Shown: in pieces, positions 8,732 through 17,332 of the stretch
Layout of the letters: every line of letters starts with the position of its first letter
How positions within the stretch are numbered: position 1 is the stretch's first letter
From: Candidatus Bacteroides intestinipullorum
GTDB taxonomy: Bacteria > Bacteroidota > Bacteroidia > Bacteroidales > Bacteroidaceae
NCBI GenBank assembly: GCA_018883785.1
Contig: JAHLFO010000057.1
Location: 1-41,751, forward strand
Length of the DNA: 41,751 nucleotides
Reading direction: 5' to 3'
Program-made: the position numbers and the translations under genes
The notes under the pieces: generated by a model
Database searches by the model: none
Seen by the model: only the letters and a program-made list of their open reading frames with translations
What the model was told of the DNA's origin: nothing

Positions 8732-9884
8732 CCGTGCACCGCCCGGCTATCGAACGCCCGGACAAGGGGGTCACCGCCGTCCACAAGGCCAGGTCGTCCA
8801 CCGTGGCAGGATAGGACAGTCCGCCGGCGAGGTCTTCCTCCACGGCCTTCAGCATCACGTAGTCCATGCCCTCGTGGTGACGGTCCGCCTCCAGGGCCTC
8901 CCGTCCCCAACGGGTCCAATAGGGATGTTCATAACGGGCCAGCCAGGGTGCATCGTCCTCCCAGCGCTCGGCCTTGTCGGGACCTTCCACATAGATGCGG
9001 TGGGTGTCTCCCTGCCATAAACCCTTGGTGCCCTGTACCTCGAAATCCAGGCTGCGCGGACGGGGCAAGGTGGTGTCATGCGTCAGCGTGACGAGGACGC
9101 CGTGCTCCGTCTCCAGCTGGGTAATGACCACATCGCCCAAAGTGACCCGCACGCGGTCGTCGCCCCCCAACTCGCGGATGCGGTGACGCAATCCGGCGGG
9201 CTTCGAGGCAAAAGAAGTCAGGCGCAGCATCCGGTCGGTGCGGTTGATGCCGCCTATCAGGCACAGGGGCGCCAGGCCATGCGTGGGATAGACATCGCCG
9301 TTCCCCTCTTGGTAGAAACGGGCCCGCCAGACGCTCTCCGTGTTCCGACGGTTGCCCAGATGGCCTTCATCGTCCAGCAGGAGGTCGCGCAAGTCGTGCC
9401 GGTATCCCCCCTGCATATGAACAATCTCGCCCAACACACCGGCCTGCACCATTGTGTGCACGGCCAGGATGTCCCGCCGGAAGAGGGTATTCTCCAGCGG
9501 AAAGAGACGAAGTCCCGTCTGCCGCACCAGCTCGGACAAAGGCGCATATTCGCCTACGGCCAGTCCGCCTTTAATCTCAAGAGCCACGTGGCAGCCCGCG
9601 CGAAGGCAATCCAACGCATGGGGCACATGAAACGCCCACGGCGAGGCCACCACCACCAGCTGCGGACGCTGTTCGTCCAGCATCCGACGATAGTCGTCCG
9701 GCCCCTGGCCGTAGCAAGCGATGCCGACGGGCACGTCCTTCGCCTCCAGGCACGGATCGGCCACGGCCACCACCCGGAAAAAGGGAATCTGCCGCAACAA
9801 GCCGAACAGTTGTTTGCCGCGATAGCCCAACCCGATGCAGGCGGTCCGTATCGCGGACAGGGAACTGACTGTATCCATATACAT
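8586..9884 (-). CDS. Gfo/Idh/MocA-family oxidoreductase with a replaced C-terminus
   Basis: A 432-residue protein with an NAD(P)-binding Rossmann motif GLGYRG at residues 18-23 and the C-terminal alpha/beta substrate domain of the Gfo/Idh/MocA family. These enzymes oxidise or rearrange sugars and related cyclic polyols; some Bacteroidota members are glycosidases that use NAD. The usual EKP lysine motif reads LEIKGG. The family-like sequence runs to WTAVTPLSGRSIAGRCTVDF at about 8731, after which the frame enters the antisense of the methylase-like fragment for about 48 residues before stopping. The native tail has therefore probably been lost. The ORF-track start at 9914 is TTG; ATG 9884 or ATG 9878 is more likely. 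It lies 48 bases after the kinase gene and may be its last operon partner. Confidence 0.8.
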   Translation of the reverse strand: MYMDTVSSLSAIRTACIGLGYRGKQLFGLLRQIPFFRVVAVADPCLEAKDVPVGIACYGQGPDDYRRMLDEQRPQLVVVASPWAFHVPHALDCLRAGCHVALEIKGGLAVGEYAPLSELVRQTGLRLFPLENTLFRRDILAVHTMVQAGVLGEIVHMQGGYRHDLRDLLLDDEGHLGNRRNTESVWRARFYQEGNGDVYPTHGLAPLCLIGGINRTDRMLRLTSFASKPAGLRHRIRELGGDDRVRVTLGDVVITQLETEHGVLVTLTHDTTLPRPRSLDFEVQGTKGLWQGDTHRIYVEGPDKAERWEDDAPWLARYEHPYWTRWGREALEADRHHEGMDYVMLKAVEEDLAGGLSYPATVDDLALWTAVTPLSGRSIAGRCTVDFLHGIGLVEDGLDVAVQRAEAFDVHQCAQGFGRVHQAAQGEVVHVH

Positions 9885-9932
9885 ATCTATTTTTAGTCCA
9901 TTGCCTCTGCACAAAGAACGTGCGACAATAGC

Positions 9933-12272
9933 TCATTCTTCATTTTTAGGCGACCCAAATATAGGCCTTTTCTGCCAAACGGCCAACATCTCCTGCACGA
10001 GAGTCACGACCTCCGTGACCACTGTCCGCAACGCCTCATCCAGCGTCCGGCCTTTCGCTGCCTCCAGTCGGCGCAGCAGCGTGACCACCCGCTTGGCTCC
10101 TATCAGGGTGAAGAGCGGAATCATCTTGTGTGCCACGGCCGAAAGCCGCTCCACATCATCCGCCTTCAAAGCTTCATGCATACGACGAAGATTCTCCCGT
10201 GTCTCCTCTACAAAACTCTGCACGATGGCGCGAGCCGCCTCGACATCATCGCCCACGTAAGCCGTCAAGGCAGAAAGGTCAGGAGTTTCACTTGCGGAAG
10301 GGGAGTTTGTCCCGACTGTGGGGACAACCTGCCGGGGCAAAGTCTTGAATACGCCGGCATGTACCAGCTCATCCAACAGTTCACGGACGATAAACGGTTT
10401 ATGCAAGCAACCGGCAAAACCGGCGGACAAAAATGTCTCGCGTGGCATGTCATTACGGGCAGTAACAGCCACGACGGGAATATCCCGCGCCAAAGGTATA
10501 TTGGATGCGCGAAGCAGTTTCAGCAATTCAAAGCCGTTCATCGCGGGCATCTGCACATCCGTCAACAAGACATCAAAATGCCCGGCACGCAAGGCATCCA
10601 ACAGTTCGTCTACTTGCTGGCACGCCACCACGTCCATATTCTGCTGCTTCAACAGGACAGCCGTCAGTTCAAGCTGGATACGGTCGTCATCTATCAGCAA
10701 CAACCTGCAATGTTCCACGGCAGGAAAAGTTACCGAGACTTCGCTGTCGCCCGCACGAGGCGATTCATCATCCCCCTCCACCTGCTCCTGCGTCCGCTTC
10801 ATAGGAATGCGGAGGGTGAACGTGCTGCCCTTGCCCGGCTCACTATCCACACTGATGACGCCGCCCAACAGTTGCACCAGCATCCGCACGATGGAAAGTC
10901 CCAAGCCGAAGCCTTCCTTGCCTTGCGCCCCGGGCAGACGCGTGAACTCCTGGAAGATGCGCTCGCGCTCCTCGGGCTTCATGCCACAACCGGTGTCGGC
11001 AACTGCCACGACCAGCTGTCCGGCTTCGCAAGTGGCTGTGAGGGTGATGCTGCCACGCTCCGTGAATTTCACGGCATTGGACAAAAGGTTGCTCACAATC
11101 TGGCGCAAACGCAACGGGTCGGAGACATACGTGGCAGACAACTCCGGCGACACCCGCTCGTGAAGCTCCAACCCCTTCTCCGACGTCAAGGGACGGAAGC
11201 TGATACAGATTTCTTCCAACAAGCGATCCGGACGGAAAGGCACCTGCTGCACCTCGGCCTTATGCAAATCCAGCCGATGAAAATCCAGCAAGTCGGTCAC
11301 CAATCTCAACAAGTGTTGCGACGACTGCTTCATATTGTCGAGGTAGAACCGCTGGCGGGCATCCATCTTGAGGCGGGACAACAGGTCGGCATAACCGATG
11401 ATGGAACCCAGCGGCGCCTTGAAGTCATGCGTGATGGCCAGCATCAGCTGCTCGCGCACGGCCAACAGGTCTTCGGCCCGTCGGCGGGCTTCCTCCAACT
11501 CACGCCGGTAACGGTTGCTCCGGGCTATGTCACGACCTATCAATATCAGGAAGAAGGCAGCCAGCAATACGGCCCCCACCGCAATGGCCCCCACGGTACG
11601 GGCAGAGTGCAGGTGGACTTCCTTCCGGCGACGGGCATTGGCCCGCACTTGTTGCAGGGCTTCTTCCTCATACTGCTTCAACAAGGTGTCTATGCGGGCC
11701 GTAAGCCGGGCATTGACGGCTTGCAAGCGTCTCTTGCGGCGGGTGATGGCCGTGTTCACCTCACGCTCGCGCTTCACGACTTCGCGCAGGCGGGCTTGCA
11801 TGGAGTCTACGGGATTGTAGACTTCTTCCAGCGTATCCACAATATACTCCGTGGAAGCCTTCACTTGGAGGGTTGAATCCGGCTTGGGGGGCGAGAAAGC
11901 TTCGCGCAGCCGCTTAAAGAAGCCTTTCTTCGGCTGGGGAGGAGGAGGGGTCAGCACCGTGTCCCGATGATGAATCACGCGCCGCTTCACGCGGGGCCGG
12001 TACACGACCGTGTCCGGATTGGTGAGAATATCTTCTATTTCGGCGGTGGATATCAAGCTGTCATTGGCCACGGCCAGCGTACGCAGGATGCGAAGCGTGT
12101 TCTTGTCCTTCTCCCGGAGCAGTGCCGACAGGCTGTCCATCCATTGCTCGTCATGCCCCTCCGTACGCATCAGGACATCCATCTCCCGATTTACAAAATA
12201 GAGAGAAAAGAACAATACCGCCAGCAATGCCGTATAGCCGACGATGACCTTGAAGCGGGACACATTGTTCAT
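9933..12272 (-). CDS. Hybrid histidine kinase with receiver and Hpt domains
   Basis: A 779-residue membrane sensor. TM1 covers about residues 9-27 and TM2 about 226-246, with a roughly 200-residue periplasmic region rich in charged helices and a proline-rich patch (TPPPPQP). The HisKA H-box is AITHDFKAPLGS with His282. The HATPase has NLLSNAVKFT, VADTGCGM and GFGLGLS. A receiver follows (LLIDDD, phosphoacceptor Asp572 in LLTDVQMPAMNG, KPF) and then an Hpt domain with His715 in AVAHKM. This is the full upstream half of a phosphorelay but it has no output domain, so it needs a separate response regulator; the NtrC-type gene at 15882 is the obvious candidate by position. Its start is 67 bases after the MATE stop, across a palindromic repeat array. 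Confidence 0.93.
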   Translation of the reverse strand: MNNVSRFKVIVGYTALLAVLFFSLYFVNREMDVLMRTEGHDEQWMDSLSALLREKDKNTLRILRTLAVANDSLISTAEIEDILTNPDTVVYRPRVKRRVIHHRDTVLTPPPPQPKKGFFKRLREAFSPPKPDSTLQVKASTEYIVDTLEEVYNPVDSMQARLREVVKREREVNTAITRRKRRLQAVNARLTARIDTLLKQYEEEALQQVRANARRRKEVHLHSARTVGAIAVGAVLLAAFFLILIGRDIARSNRYRRELEEARRRAEDLLAVREQLMLAITHDFKAPLGSIIGYADLLSRLKMDARQRFYLDNMKQSSQHLLRLVTDLLDFHRLDLHKAEVQQVPFRPDRLLEEICISFRPLTSEKGLELHERVSPELSATYVSDPLRLRQIVSNLLSNAVKFTERGSITLTATCEAGQLVVAVADTGCGMKPEERERIFQEFTRLPGAQGKEGFGLGLSIVRMLVQLLGGVISVDSEPGKGSTFTLRIPMKRTQEQVEGDDESPRAGDSEVSVTFPAVEHCRLLLIDDDRIQLELTAVLLKQQNMDVVACQQVDELLDALRAGHFDVLLTDVQMPAMNGFELLKLLRASNIPLARDIPVVAVTARNDMPRETFLSAGFAGCLHKPFIVRELLDELVHAGVFKTLPRQVVPTVGTNSPSASETPDLSALTAYVGDDVEAARAIVQSFVEETRENLRRMHEALKADDVERLSAVAHKMIPLFTLIGAKRVVTLLRRLEAAKGRTLDEALRTVVTEVVTLVQEMLAVWQKRPIFGSPKNEE

Positions 12273-12314
12273 AACCTTATCCTTTAACTGAATTTCCTAA
12301 TAACCCGAAGTAGG

Positions 12315-12406
12315 AATCAATGGCATTGATCCCCCCCAATCAATGGCATTGATTCCTCCCAATCAATGGCATTGATTCCTCCCGACCAATGGCATTGGTT
12401 TGCCGA
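12315..12406. repeat. Tandem 23-bp palindromic repeat at the MATE 3' end
   Basis: Four units of 23 bases start at 12315, 12338, 12361 and 12384. The first three carry the palindrome ATCAATGGCATTGAT. The fourth carries ACCAATGGCATTGGT, in which both arms changed together so that pairing is kept. Spacers are C-rich (CCTCCC, CCCCCCC). The array spans the last codons of the MATE gene and most of the gap to the histidine kinase, so it is transcribed if the two are co-expressed and would form a row of short hairpins. Confidence 0.9.
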
Positions 12407-13725
12407 TGGAAGCGGAACCAAAACATGATCCCTGCCGTAGTCAACCCAAAAGGGAAAGCCATCCAGATGCCCACCAGCCCCCAATCCAGCACGAAGGCAA
12501 AGAGATAGCCCACCGGCAGGGACACCACAAAGTAGGCAATGAAAGCCATGACCATCATCGGCTTGACATCCGTAATGCCCCGCAAGGCATTGGCAAACGT
12601 GATCTGCAAGCCGTCGCCGAACTGATAGACCAGGAAAGGCAGGAACAAGGCCGGAACCAGCGCGGCCACCTCGGCACTGTCCGTGAACCAGCCCGCCACC
12701 GAATAACGGCAGGCAAAGACAATGCTCAGCAGCACCACGGCCATCATCAGGATGAGGTGAAAGCCGGCGTTGGCCGAACGGCGCACGTTCTGCACATCAC
12801 CCACGCCATGGTAATTGCTGACCCGTACAGCCACCGCCGCTCCCATGCCGTAGAACATCATGAAGGTGAACTGCGAGATGGTCAGCATAATCTGGTGCGA
12901 CGCCAAGGCTATGGTACCCAGCCAACCCACCATGATGACGCTCAGGCTGAACGAGGCAGTCTCCATGCCCATCTGGAGCCCCACGGGCCATCCCAATGCG
13001 TTGAGCCTGCGGAACAGCACGGGCGACCACGCATGGCGCAGCAAGCCCACCCGATAGCGACGGAAACGACGGGCACGCAGCACAATCCAAGCAAACACCA
13101 CCACCATCACGATGCGGGACAACAACGTACTCAGCCCGGCGCCCAGCAAACCCAATTCTGGCACGCCCAGCTTGCCATATATCAGAATGTAGTTGCCCAC
13201 GATGTTCAGAGCGTTGCCGCCCAACAATATCCACATGGCCGTCTGGGTATCCGTGATGCCGTCCGTGAACTGCTTGAAGGCATTGAACAGCATGACAAAT
13301 AGCAGCGACACGAGCAACACAAGGTAGTAGGGCTTAATGATGGGTATCAGCTCATCGGGCTGCCCCAGATGCTCCAGGTTCAGATAGAGCACGGTCATCA
13401 CCGCCATCTCCAGCAGCGCCACCAGCGTATTGGCCACGAGGCTGCAACGCAGGGATAGCCCAGCCTCGGCATACCGCCGCCCGCCATAGAAGGCACCCAC
13501 CACGGGAGTCAACCCATAGCTGAAGCCGGTGCTGAAAATGATGCACAGGTTGAACATATTGTTGACGAACGAGGCGGCACCCAGTTCCACCGTGCTATGG
13601 TGCCCCACCATCAGTGTATCGGCAAAGCCCAGGATGATGACGCCCAACTGCCCCACCACGATGGGCATGCCCAGGGTGAACAAGGCACGGTAGTGTGCGC
13701 CGTAGGTCTGCAATAATCGGTTCAT
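12340..13725 (-). CDS. MATE family multidrug/cation antiporter
   Basis: A 461-residue polytopic membrane protein with about 12 hydrophobic segments. The start (LGMPIVVGQLGVIILGFADTLMVGH) is the typical TM1-loop-TM2 signature of MatE proteins, and the two halves are homologous. The family exports cationic drugs or metabolites using Na+ or H+; the substrate is unknown. The start overlaps the M16 peptidase stop by ATGA, so the two are translationally coupled. The last 20 or so residues (QTNAIGREESMPLIGRNQCH) are encoded by the palindromic repeat array, not by normal MATE sequence, which suggests the array has grown into the gene. Confidence 0.92.
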   Translation of the reverse strand: MNRLLQTYGAHYRALFTLGMPIVVGQLGVIILGFADTLMVGHHSTVELGAASFVNNMFNLCIIFSTGFSYGLTPVVGAFYGGRRYAEAGLSLRCSLVANTLVALLEMAVMTVLYLNLEHLGQPDELIPIIKPYYLVLLVSLLFVMLFNAFKQFTDGITDTQTAMWILLGGNALNIVGNYILIYGKLGVPELGLLGAGLSTLLSRIVMVVVFAWIVLRARRFRRYRVGLLRHAWSPVLFRRLNALGWPVGLQMGMETASFSLSVIMVGWLGTIALASHQIMLTISQFTFMMFYGMGAAVAVRVSNYHGVGDVQNVRRSANAGFHLILMMAVVLLSIVFACRYSVAGWFTDSAEVAALVPALFLPFLVYQFGDGLQITFANALRGITDVKPMMVMAFIAYFVVSLPVGYLFAFVLDWGLVGIWMAFPFGLTTAGIMFWFRFHRQTNAIGREESMPLIGRNQCH

Positions 13726-14966
13726 GATTGCTTGGAAAGACTTTTATAATACAATACATTAACATTCTCGCGACGGAAAGCCTTACGGGCTACGCCGTTC
13801 AGTTGGGCGGATGTCACGGCCCGGTAGCGGTCTACCTCGCGGTCGATGTCTTCGGCTTCGCCTGCCAGCTCGAACCAAGCCAGGTTGGTTGCCACGTTCA
13901 GGTAATTGATGTTGCCGAAGATTTGGGTGGACTCGAACTTGTTCTTCACCTTCTCCAGTTCCCTGAAGTCCACCAACTCTTCCCGCAGGACTTTCAGTTC
14001 GTCCCACACCGCCGCCTCGGCTTCCTCCAACGATACGCCGGCCGCCGGCCTGCCGCTGATGTTCAGCAAACCTGCGTCGCGCGAACCGGAAATATACGCG
14101 TCGATGTTCGAGAAGACTTTCCGCTCCAAGACCAGCCTGCGGGTCAGACGGCTGGAGCGGCCGTTGCTCAGGATGTCCGACAGAATGTCGAAGGCATAAT
14201 AATCCGCCTCGTCCCGCCCGCACATGTGGAAAGCCATATACAAGGCATCAAGGGGCACATGCCGTTCGACGACAAGGCGGCGTTCCTCGGTCTGCGCAGA
14301 CTCTTGGGGCAGACACCGCTTCGGGATGTCACGGCGGGGGATGGAAGAGAACCACTTGTCGGCCAAACGGCGCGTCTCATCCCACGACAAGTTACCGGTC
14401 ACGGCCAATACGGCATTGTTCGGAGCATAGTGGCGGAAGAAGAAGTCCTTCACCTCGTCCAACGTGGCCTCGGCGATGTGACTCAACTGCTTGCCTATGG
14501 TGGGCCAACGATAGGGATGCACCCGGTAGGCCAAGGGACGCATCAGGTGGCTTACGTCGCCATAGGGTTGGTTGAGGCACCGCTGCTTGAACTCCTCCAT
14601 CACCACACCACGCTGCACCTCCAGGCTACGCGGACTGAAGGCCAGTTCGAGCATACGATCGGACTCCAGCCAGAAACCTATCTCGGCATTGGCCTGCGGC
14701 ACGGTGAGGTAATAGTTGGTGATGTCGTTGTTGGTCCACGCGTTATTCTCCCCGCCGGCCTGTTGCAGGGGCGTGTCGTAGTCGGGGATATGCACCGACC
14801 CGCCGAACATAAGGTGCTCGAACAAGTGGGCAAAGCCGGTATGGTCCGGATGCTCGTCGCGCGAGCCCACATCATAGACAATGTTCAGCGCCACCATCTG
14901 CGTGGTGGTATCCTCATGATGCACCAGACGCAGGCCATTGTCCAGTGTCAGCTTATTTATCTTCAA
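13722..14966 (-). CDS. M16 family zinc metallopeptidase
   Basis: A 414-residue protein of the pitrilysin/insulinase clan. The inverted zinc motif HxxEH is HLFEH at residues 47-51, and the third ligand is the Glu pair of VVMEEF near 124-125, at the family's usual distance. The length matches single-chain bacterial M16B subunits, with an active N-terminal half and a C-terminal half that closes the chamber. No signal peptide is visible, so it probably acts in the cytoplasm on small peptides. Its start overlaps the end of the cyclophilin gene by 14 bases, and its stop overlaps the MATE start by 4, so the three genes form a tight operon. Confidence 0.92.
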   Translation of the reverse strand: MKINKLTLDNGLRLVHHEDTTTQMVALNIVYDVGSRDEHPDHTGFAHLFEHLMFGGSVHIPDYDTPLQQAGGENNAWTNNDITNYYLTVPQANAEIGFWLESDRMLELAFSPRSLEVQRGVVMEEFKQRCLNQPYGDVSHLMRPLAYRVHPYRWPTIGKQLSHIAEATLDEVKDFFFRHYAPNNAVLAVTGNLSWDETRRLADKWFSSIPRRDIPKRCLPQESAQTEERRLVVERHVPLDALYMAFHMCGRDEADYYAFDILSDILSNGRSSRLTRRLVLERKVFSNIDAYISGSRDAGLLNISGRPAAGVSLEEAEAAVWDELKVLREELVDFRELEKVKNKFESTQIFGNINYLNVATNLAWFELAGEAEDIDREVDRYRAVTSAQLNGVARKAFRRENVNVLYYKSLSKQS

Positions 14967-15789
14967 GGATAGTCACCTTATTAATCACGACATTCTCTTC
15001 CGGACGGTCGTTGCGGTCGGTCTTCACCCGCTGGATCTTGTCCACCACGTCCATGCCTTCCAGCACTTCGCCGAATACGGTATATTCGCCATCCAAGTGG
15101 GGCGTGCCACCCACGGTGGTATAAGCCTTCACCTGCTCGGGCGTGAACTGGAAGCGCGGTTTGCCGGCCATCTCCTTCTCGGCCTGTTCGATCAGCTCGT
15201 CCTGGAGCTTCATCAGCCCGTCCTGGTCGCCCTCGCGGCGCATCTTGTAGATTTCCTTCATCCGTTTCTGGGCCAAAGCATTGAAGGCGTTCTGCAAGTG
15301 CATCTGGTTGATCTGCTCCTCCATGCTCAGCAGGGACTGCTCATTGTAGACCTTGCCCGTGACGATGTAGAACTGGCAGCCCGAAGACTCCTTCTCCGGG
15401 TTGACATTGTCTCCTTGGCGGGCGGCAGACAAGGCACCCCGCTTGTGGAAATACTTCGGATACACGAACTCGGCGGGAATGGTGTAGCCCACATCGCCCC
15501 GTCCCAATGCCTGTCCTTTAGGAGCGTTCTTGCTTTGCGGGTCACCCGCTTGAATCATGAAGTCCTTAATGACCCGGTGGAACAGCGTGCCGTTGTATGT
15601 GCCTTCCTGGGCCAGCTTGATGAAATTGTCACGGTGCTTGGGAGTCTCGTTGTAGAGCTTCACCACGATATCGCCCGCAGTGGTCTCGATCTTCAGTTTT
15701 GTTTCCATTTTTTCTTGATTTGATCCCGGCTTGCAAGCAGTCAGCCCGCAGGCCAGCAGGGTTAATATGACAAGGATATTTCGTTTCAT
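14953..15789 (-). CDS. Cyclophilin-type peptidyl-prolyl isomerase, lipoprotein
   Basis: A 278-residue protein whose signal peptide ends in a lipobox (LACGLTACKPG, Cys19), so it is probably anchored in the envelope and helps fold exported proteins. The cyclophilin domain shows NFIKLAQEGTYNGTLFHRVI, then DFMIQAGDP and SSGCQFYIVTG. Between the QFYIVTG strand and the last strands (YTVFGEVLEGMDVVDKI) lies an insertion of about 60 residues of charged helix, seen in Bacteroidota members of this family. It is the first gene of the operon with the M16 peptidase and MATE genes, and is divergent from the NtrC-type regulator. Confidence 0.92.
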   Translation of the reverse strand: MKRNILVILTLLACGLTACKPGSNQEKMETKLKIETTAGDIVVKLYNETPKHRDNFIKLAQEGTYNGTLFHRVIKDFMIQAGDPQSKNAPKGQALGRGDVGYTIPAEFVYPKYFHKRGALSAARQGDNVNPEKESSGCQFYIVTGKVYNEQSLLSMEEQINQMHLQNAFNALAQKRMKEIYKMRREGDQDGLMKLQDELIEQAEKEMAGKPRFQFTPEQVKAYTTVGGTPHLDGEYTVFGEVLEGMDVVDKIQRVKTDRNDRPEENVVINKVTILEDK

Positions 15790-15815
15790 TTTCCTTTTTG
15801 TTTAATTTAAGCCTG

Positions 15816-15823
15816 CAAATATA
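15816..15823 (-). promoter_or_regulatory. -7 box of the cyclophilin operon
   Basis: TATATTTG on the minus strand matches TAnnTTTG, 27 bases before the start codon. A TTTTG lies upstream but at a spacing of only about 11 bases, so no proper -33 element is claimed. Confidence 0.45.
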
Positions 15824-15844
15824 CGACTTTCAGCCAAAACAGCT

Positions 15845-15852
15845 TACCTTTG
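15845..15852 (+). promoter_or_regulatory. -7 box of the NtrC-type regulator
   Basis: TACCTTTG matches the Bacteroides consensus exactly and lies 30 bases before ATG 15882. If transcription starts just after it, the TTG start at 15798 in the ORF track cannot be used. Confidence 0.5.
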
Positions 15853-15881
15853 TGTGGCAAAAGAAATCTAAAGCGAGGACA

Positions 15882-17216
15882 ATGAAATCCATTTTAATCG
15901 TAGAAGACGACATCACATACGGCATCATGCTGAAAACCTGGTTGGGCAAACAGGGCTTCAACGTGGCTTCGGCCAGCAATGTGGCCCGCGCCCGGAAGCA
16001 CATTGAAACAGAAAGCGTGGATCTGATCCTATCCGACCTGCGCCTGCCCGACCATGACGGTACTGACCTGCTCCGCTGGCTGACGGGGAAGCAATTGCCC
16101 ATCCCCCTCATCATCATGACCAGCTATGCCGACATCCAGTCTGCCGTACAGGCCATGAAACTGGGCGCCTGCGACTACGTGTCCAAACCGGTCAACCCGG
16201 ACGAGCTACTGAAAAAGATAGGTGAAGCATTGGACACGCCCTTGGCACAGCCCCAGGAAAAGCCGCGCACACAGGCCGAGACGTCCGACTTCCTGGAAGG
16301 GGAAAGCGACGCGGCCAGGCAGCTCTACAACTATGTCAAACTGGTGGCGCCAACCAACATGTCCGTCCTCATCAACGGCGCGAGCGGCACGGGTAAGGAG
16401 TATGTAGCCCACCGCATCCACCAGTTAAGCAAGCGTGCCCGCCACCCCTTCATCGCCATCGACTGTGGCTCCATCCCCAAGGAACTGGCCGCATCAGAAT
16501 TCTTCGGACACGTAAAGGGTGCTTTCACCGGCGCGCTGAGCGACAAGACGGGCGCCTTCGTCGAAGCCAATGGCGGCACCATCTTCCTGGACGAAATCGG
16601 CAATCTGGGCTATGAGGTACAAGTGCAGCTGCTCCGCGCCTTACAGGAGCGGAAAATACGCCCCATAGGCTCCAACAAGGAAATACAAGTAGATGTGCGC
16701 CTGGTATCAGCCACCAATGAGAACCTGGAGCAAGCCATAGAGCGAGGCGCTTTCCGCGAAGACCTCTACCACCGCATCAACGAATTCACCCTCCGCATAC
16801 CTGCCCTGAAAGACCGGCGTGAAGACATCCTGCTCTTCGCCAACCTCTTCCTCGACCAAGCCAACCGCGAGATGGGCAAACAGCTCATCGGCTTTGACGA
16901 CCGTGCTTGCCAGCTGTTGCAGAATCACCCTTGGCCGGGCAACCTGCGCCAGATGAAGAACACCATCCGCCGTGCCACCCTTTTGGCTGAAGGCACGTAC
17001 ATCACAGCCCAAGAACTGAGCGAGCTGAACGACCACCCAGACACGCCCCATCCCTCACCCGCCACCCTACCCCTGCGCAATGAGGAGACGGAGAAACAAC
17101 ACATCATCGAAGCACTGCGCCAGACAGGACACAACAAGAGCCGTGCAGCCGTCTTATTGGGCATCGACCGCAAAACGCTATACAACAAACTGAAACTATA
17201 CGGGATAGAAGCGTGA
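15882..17216 (+). CDS. Sigma-54-dependent response regulator, NtrC family
   Basis: A 444-residue activator. The receiver (1-120) starts MKSILIVEDD and has phosphoacceptor Asp52 in SDLRLPDHDG. The AAA+ domain has Walker A GASGTGKE (166-173), the sigma-54-contacting loop GAFTGA (213-218) and Walker B GTIFLDEIG. The C-terminus ends in a Fis-type helix-turn-helix (NKSRAAVLLGIDRKTLYNKL). All key residues are present, so it should open sigma-54 promoters when phosphorylated. No histidine kinase adjoins it directly; the hybrid kinase with an Hpt domain at 9933-12272 is the nearest candidate donor. I chose ATG 15882 because the receiver begins there and a promoter box overlaps the longer reading. A -24/-12-like promoter lies about 90 bases beyond its stop. 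Confidence 0.95.
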   Translation: MKSILIVEDDITYGIMLKTWLGKQGFNVASASNVARARKHIETESVDLILSDLRLPDHDGTDLLRWLTGKQLPIPLIIMTSYADIQSAVQAMKLGACDYVSKPVNPDELLKKIGEALDTPLAQPQEKPRTQAETSDFLEGESDAARQLYNYVKLVAPTNMSVLINGASGTGKEYVAHRIHQLSKRARHPFIAIDCGSIPKELAASEFFGHVKGAFTGALSDKTGAFVEANGGTIFLDEIGNLGYEVQVQLLRALQERKIRPIGSNKEIQVDVRLVSATNENLEQAIERGAFREDLYHRINEFTLRIPALKDRREDILLFANLFLDQANREMGKQLIGFDDRACQLLQNHPWPGNLRQMKNTIRRATLLAEGTYITAQELSELNDHPDTPHPSPATLPLRNEETEKQHIIEALRQTGHNKSRAAVLLGIDRKTLYNKLKLYGIEA

Positions 17217-17223
17217 GGGGAAA

Positions 17224-17264
17224 TGTGGAAAAATTCCCCAGCCGCGCCACACTTTTTTTCCACA
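17224..17264. promoter_or_regulatory. Inverted repeat, possible activator binding site
   Basis: TGTGGAAAAA (17224-17233) and TTTTTCCACA (17255-17264) are exact reverse complements separated by 21 bases. The left arm also forms a tighter 7-3-7 dyad TGTGGAAAAATTCCCCA with one mismatch. The site is centred about 89 bases upstream of the expected start of the sigma-54-like promoter, a normal distance for NtrC-type enhancers. It could instead be a weak hairpin ending the regulator's message. Confidence 0.4.
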
Positions 17265-17306
17265 GAAAACCCCACTATGCTTTGCGCCAAGAGCCATTTG
17301 CCGGTT

Positions 17307-17322
17307 TGGCACGCTTTTTGGA
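17307..17322 (+). promoter_or_regulatory. Sigma-54-like -24/-12 promoter
   Basis: TGGCACGCTTTTTGGA compares with the consensus TGGCACGNNNNTTGCW. The -24 half is perfect and the spacing exact; only the -12 C is replaced by G. It lies just downstream of a gene for a GAFTGA-containing activator. The expected transcription start is near 17333. Confidence 0.5.
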
Positions 17323-17332
17323 ATAAGGCTAA

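Noticed and set aside
8085-9020. 311-codon + strand frame as one intact gene
   Set aside because: Its first third overlaps tamB antisense and the repeat array and its last third is antisense to the Gfo/Idh gene; only the middle 113 codons look protein-like.
13160-13185. Second sigma-54-like motif (TGGCACGCCCAGCTTGCC)
   Set aside because: Spacing between the GG and GC elements is 2 bases too long and it lies inside the MATE coding region.
13728-14972. 414-codon + strand frame exactly opposite the M16 peptidase
   Set aside because: Near-perfect mirror of the real gene's limits; no recognisable motifs, while the minus strand has HxxEH and operon overlaps.
15798-15881. 28-residue N-terminal extension of the NtrC-type regulator from a TTG codon
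   Set aside because: It would be translated from within the divergent promoter region, and the receiver domain begins exactly at ATG 15882.
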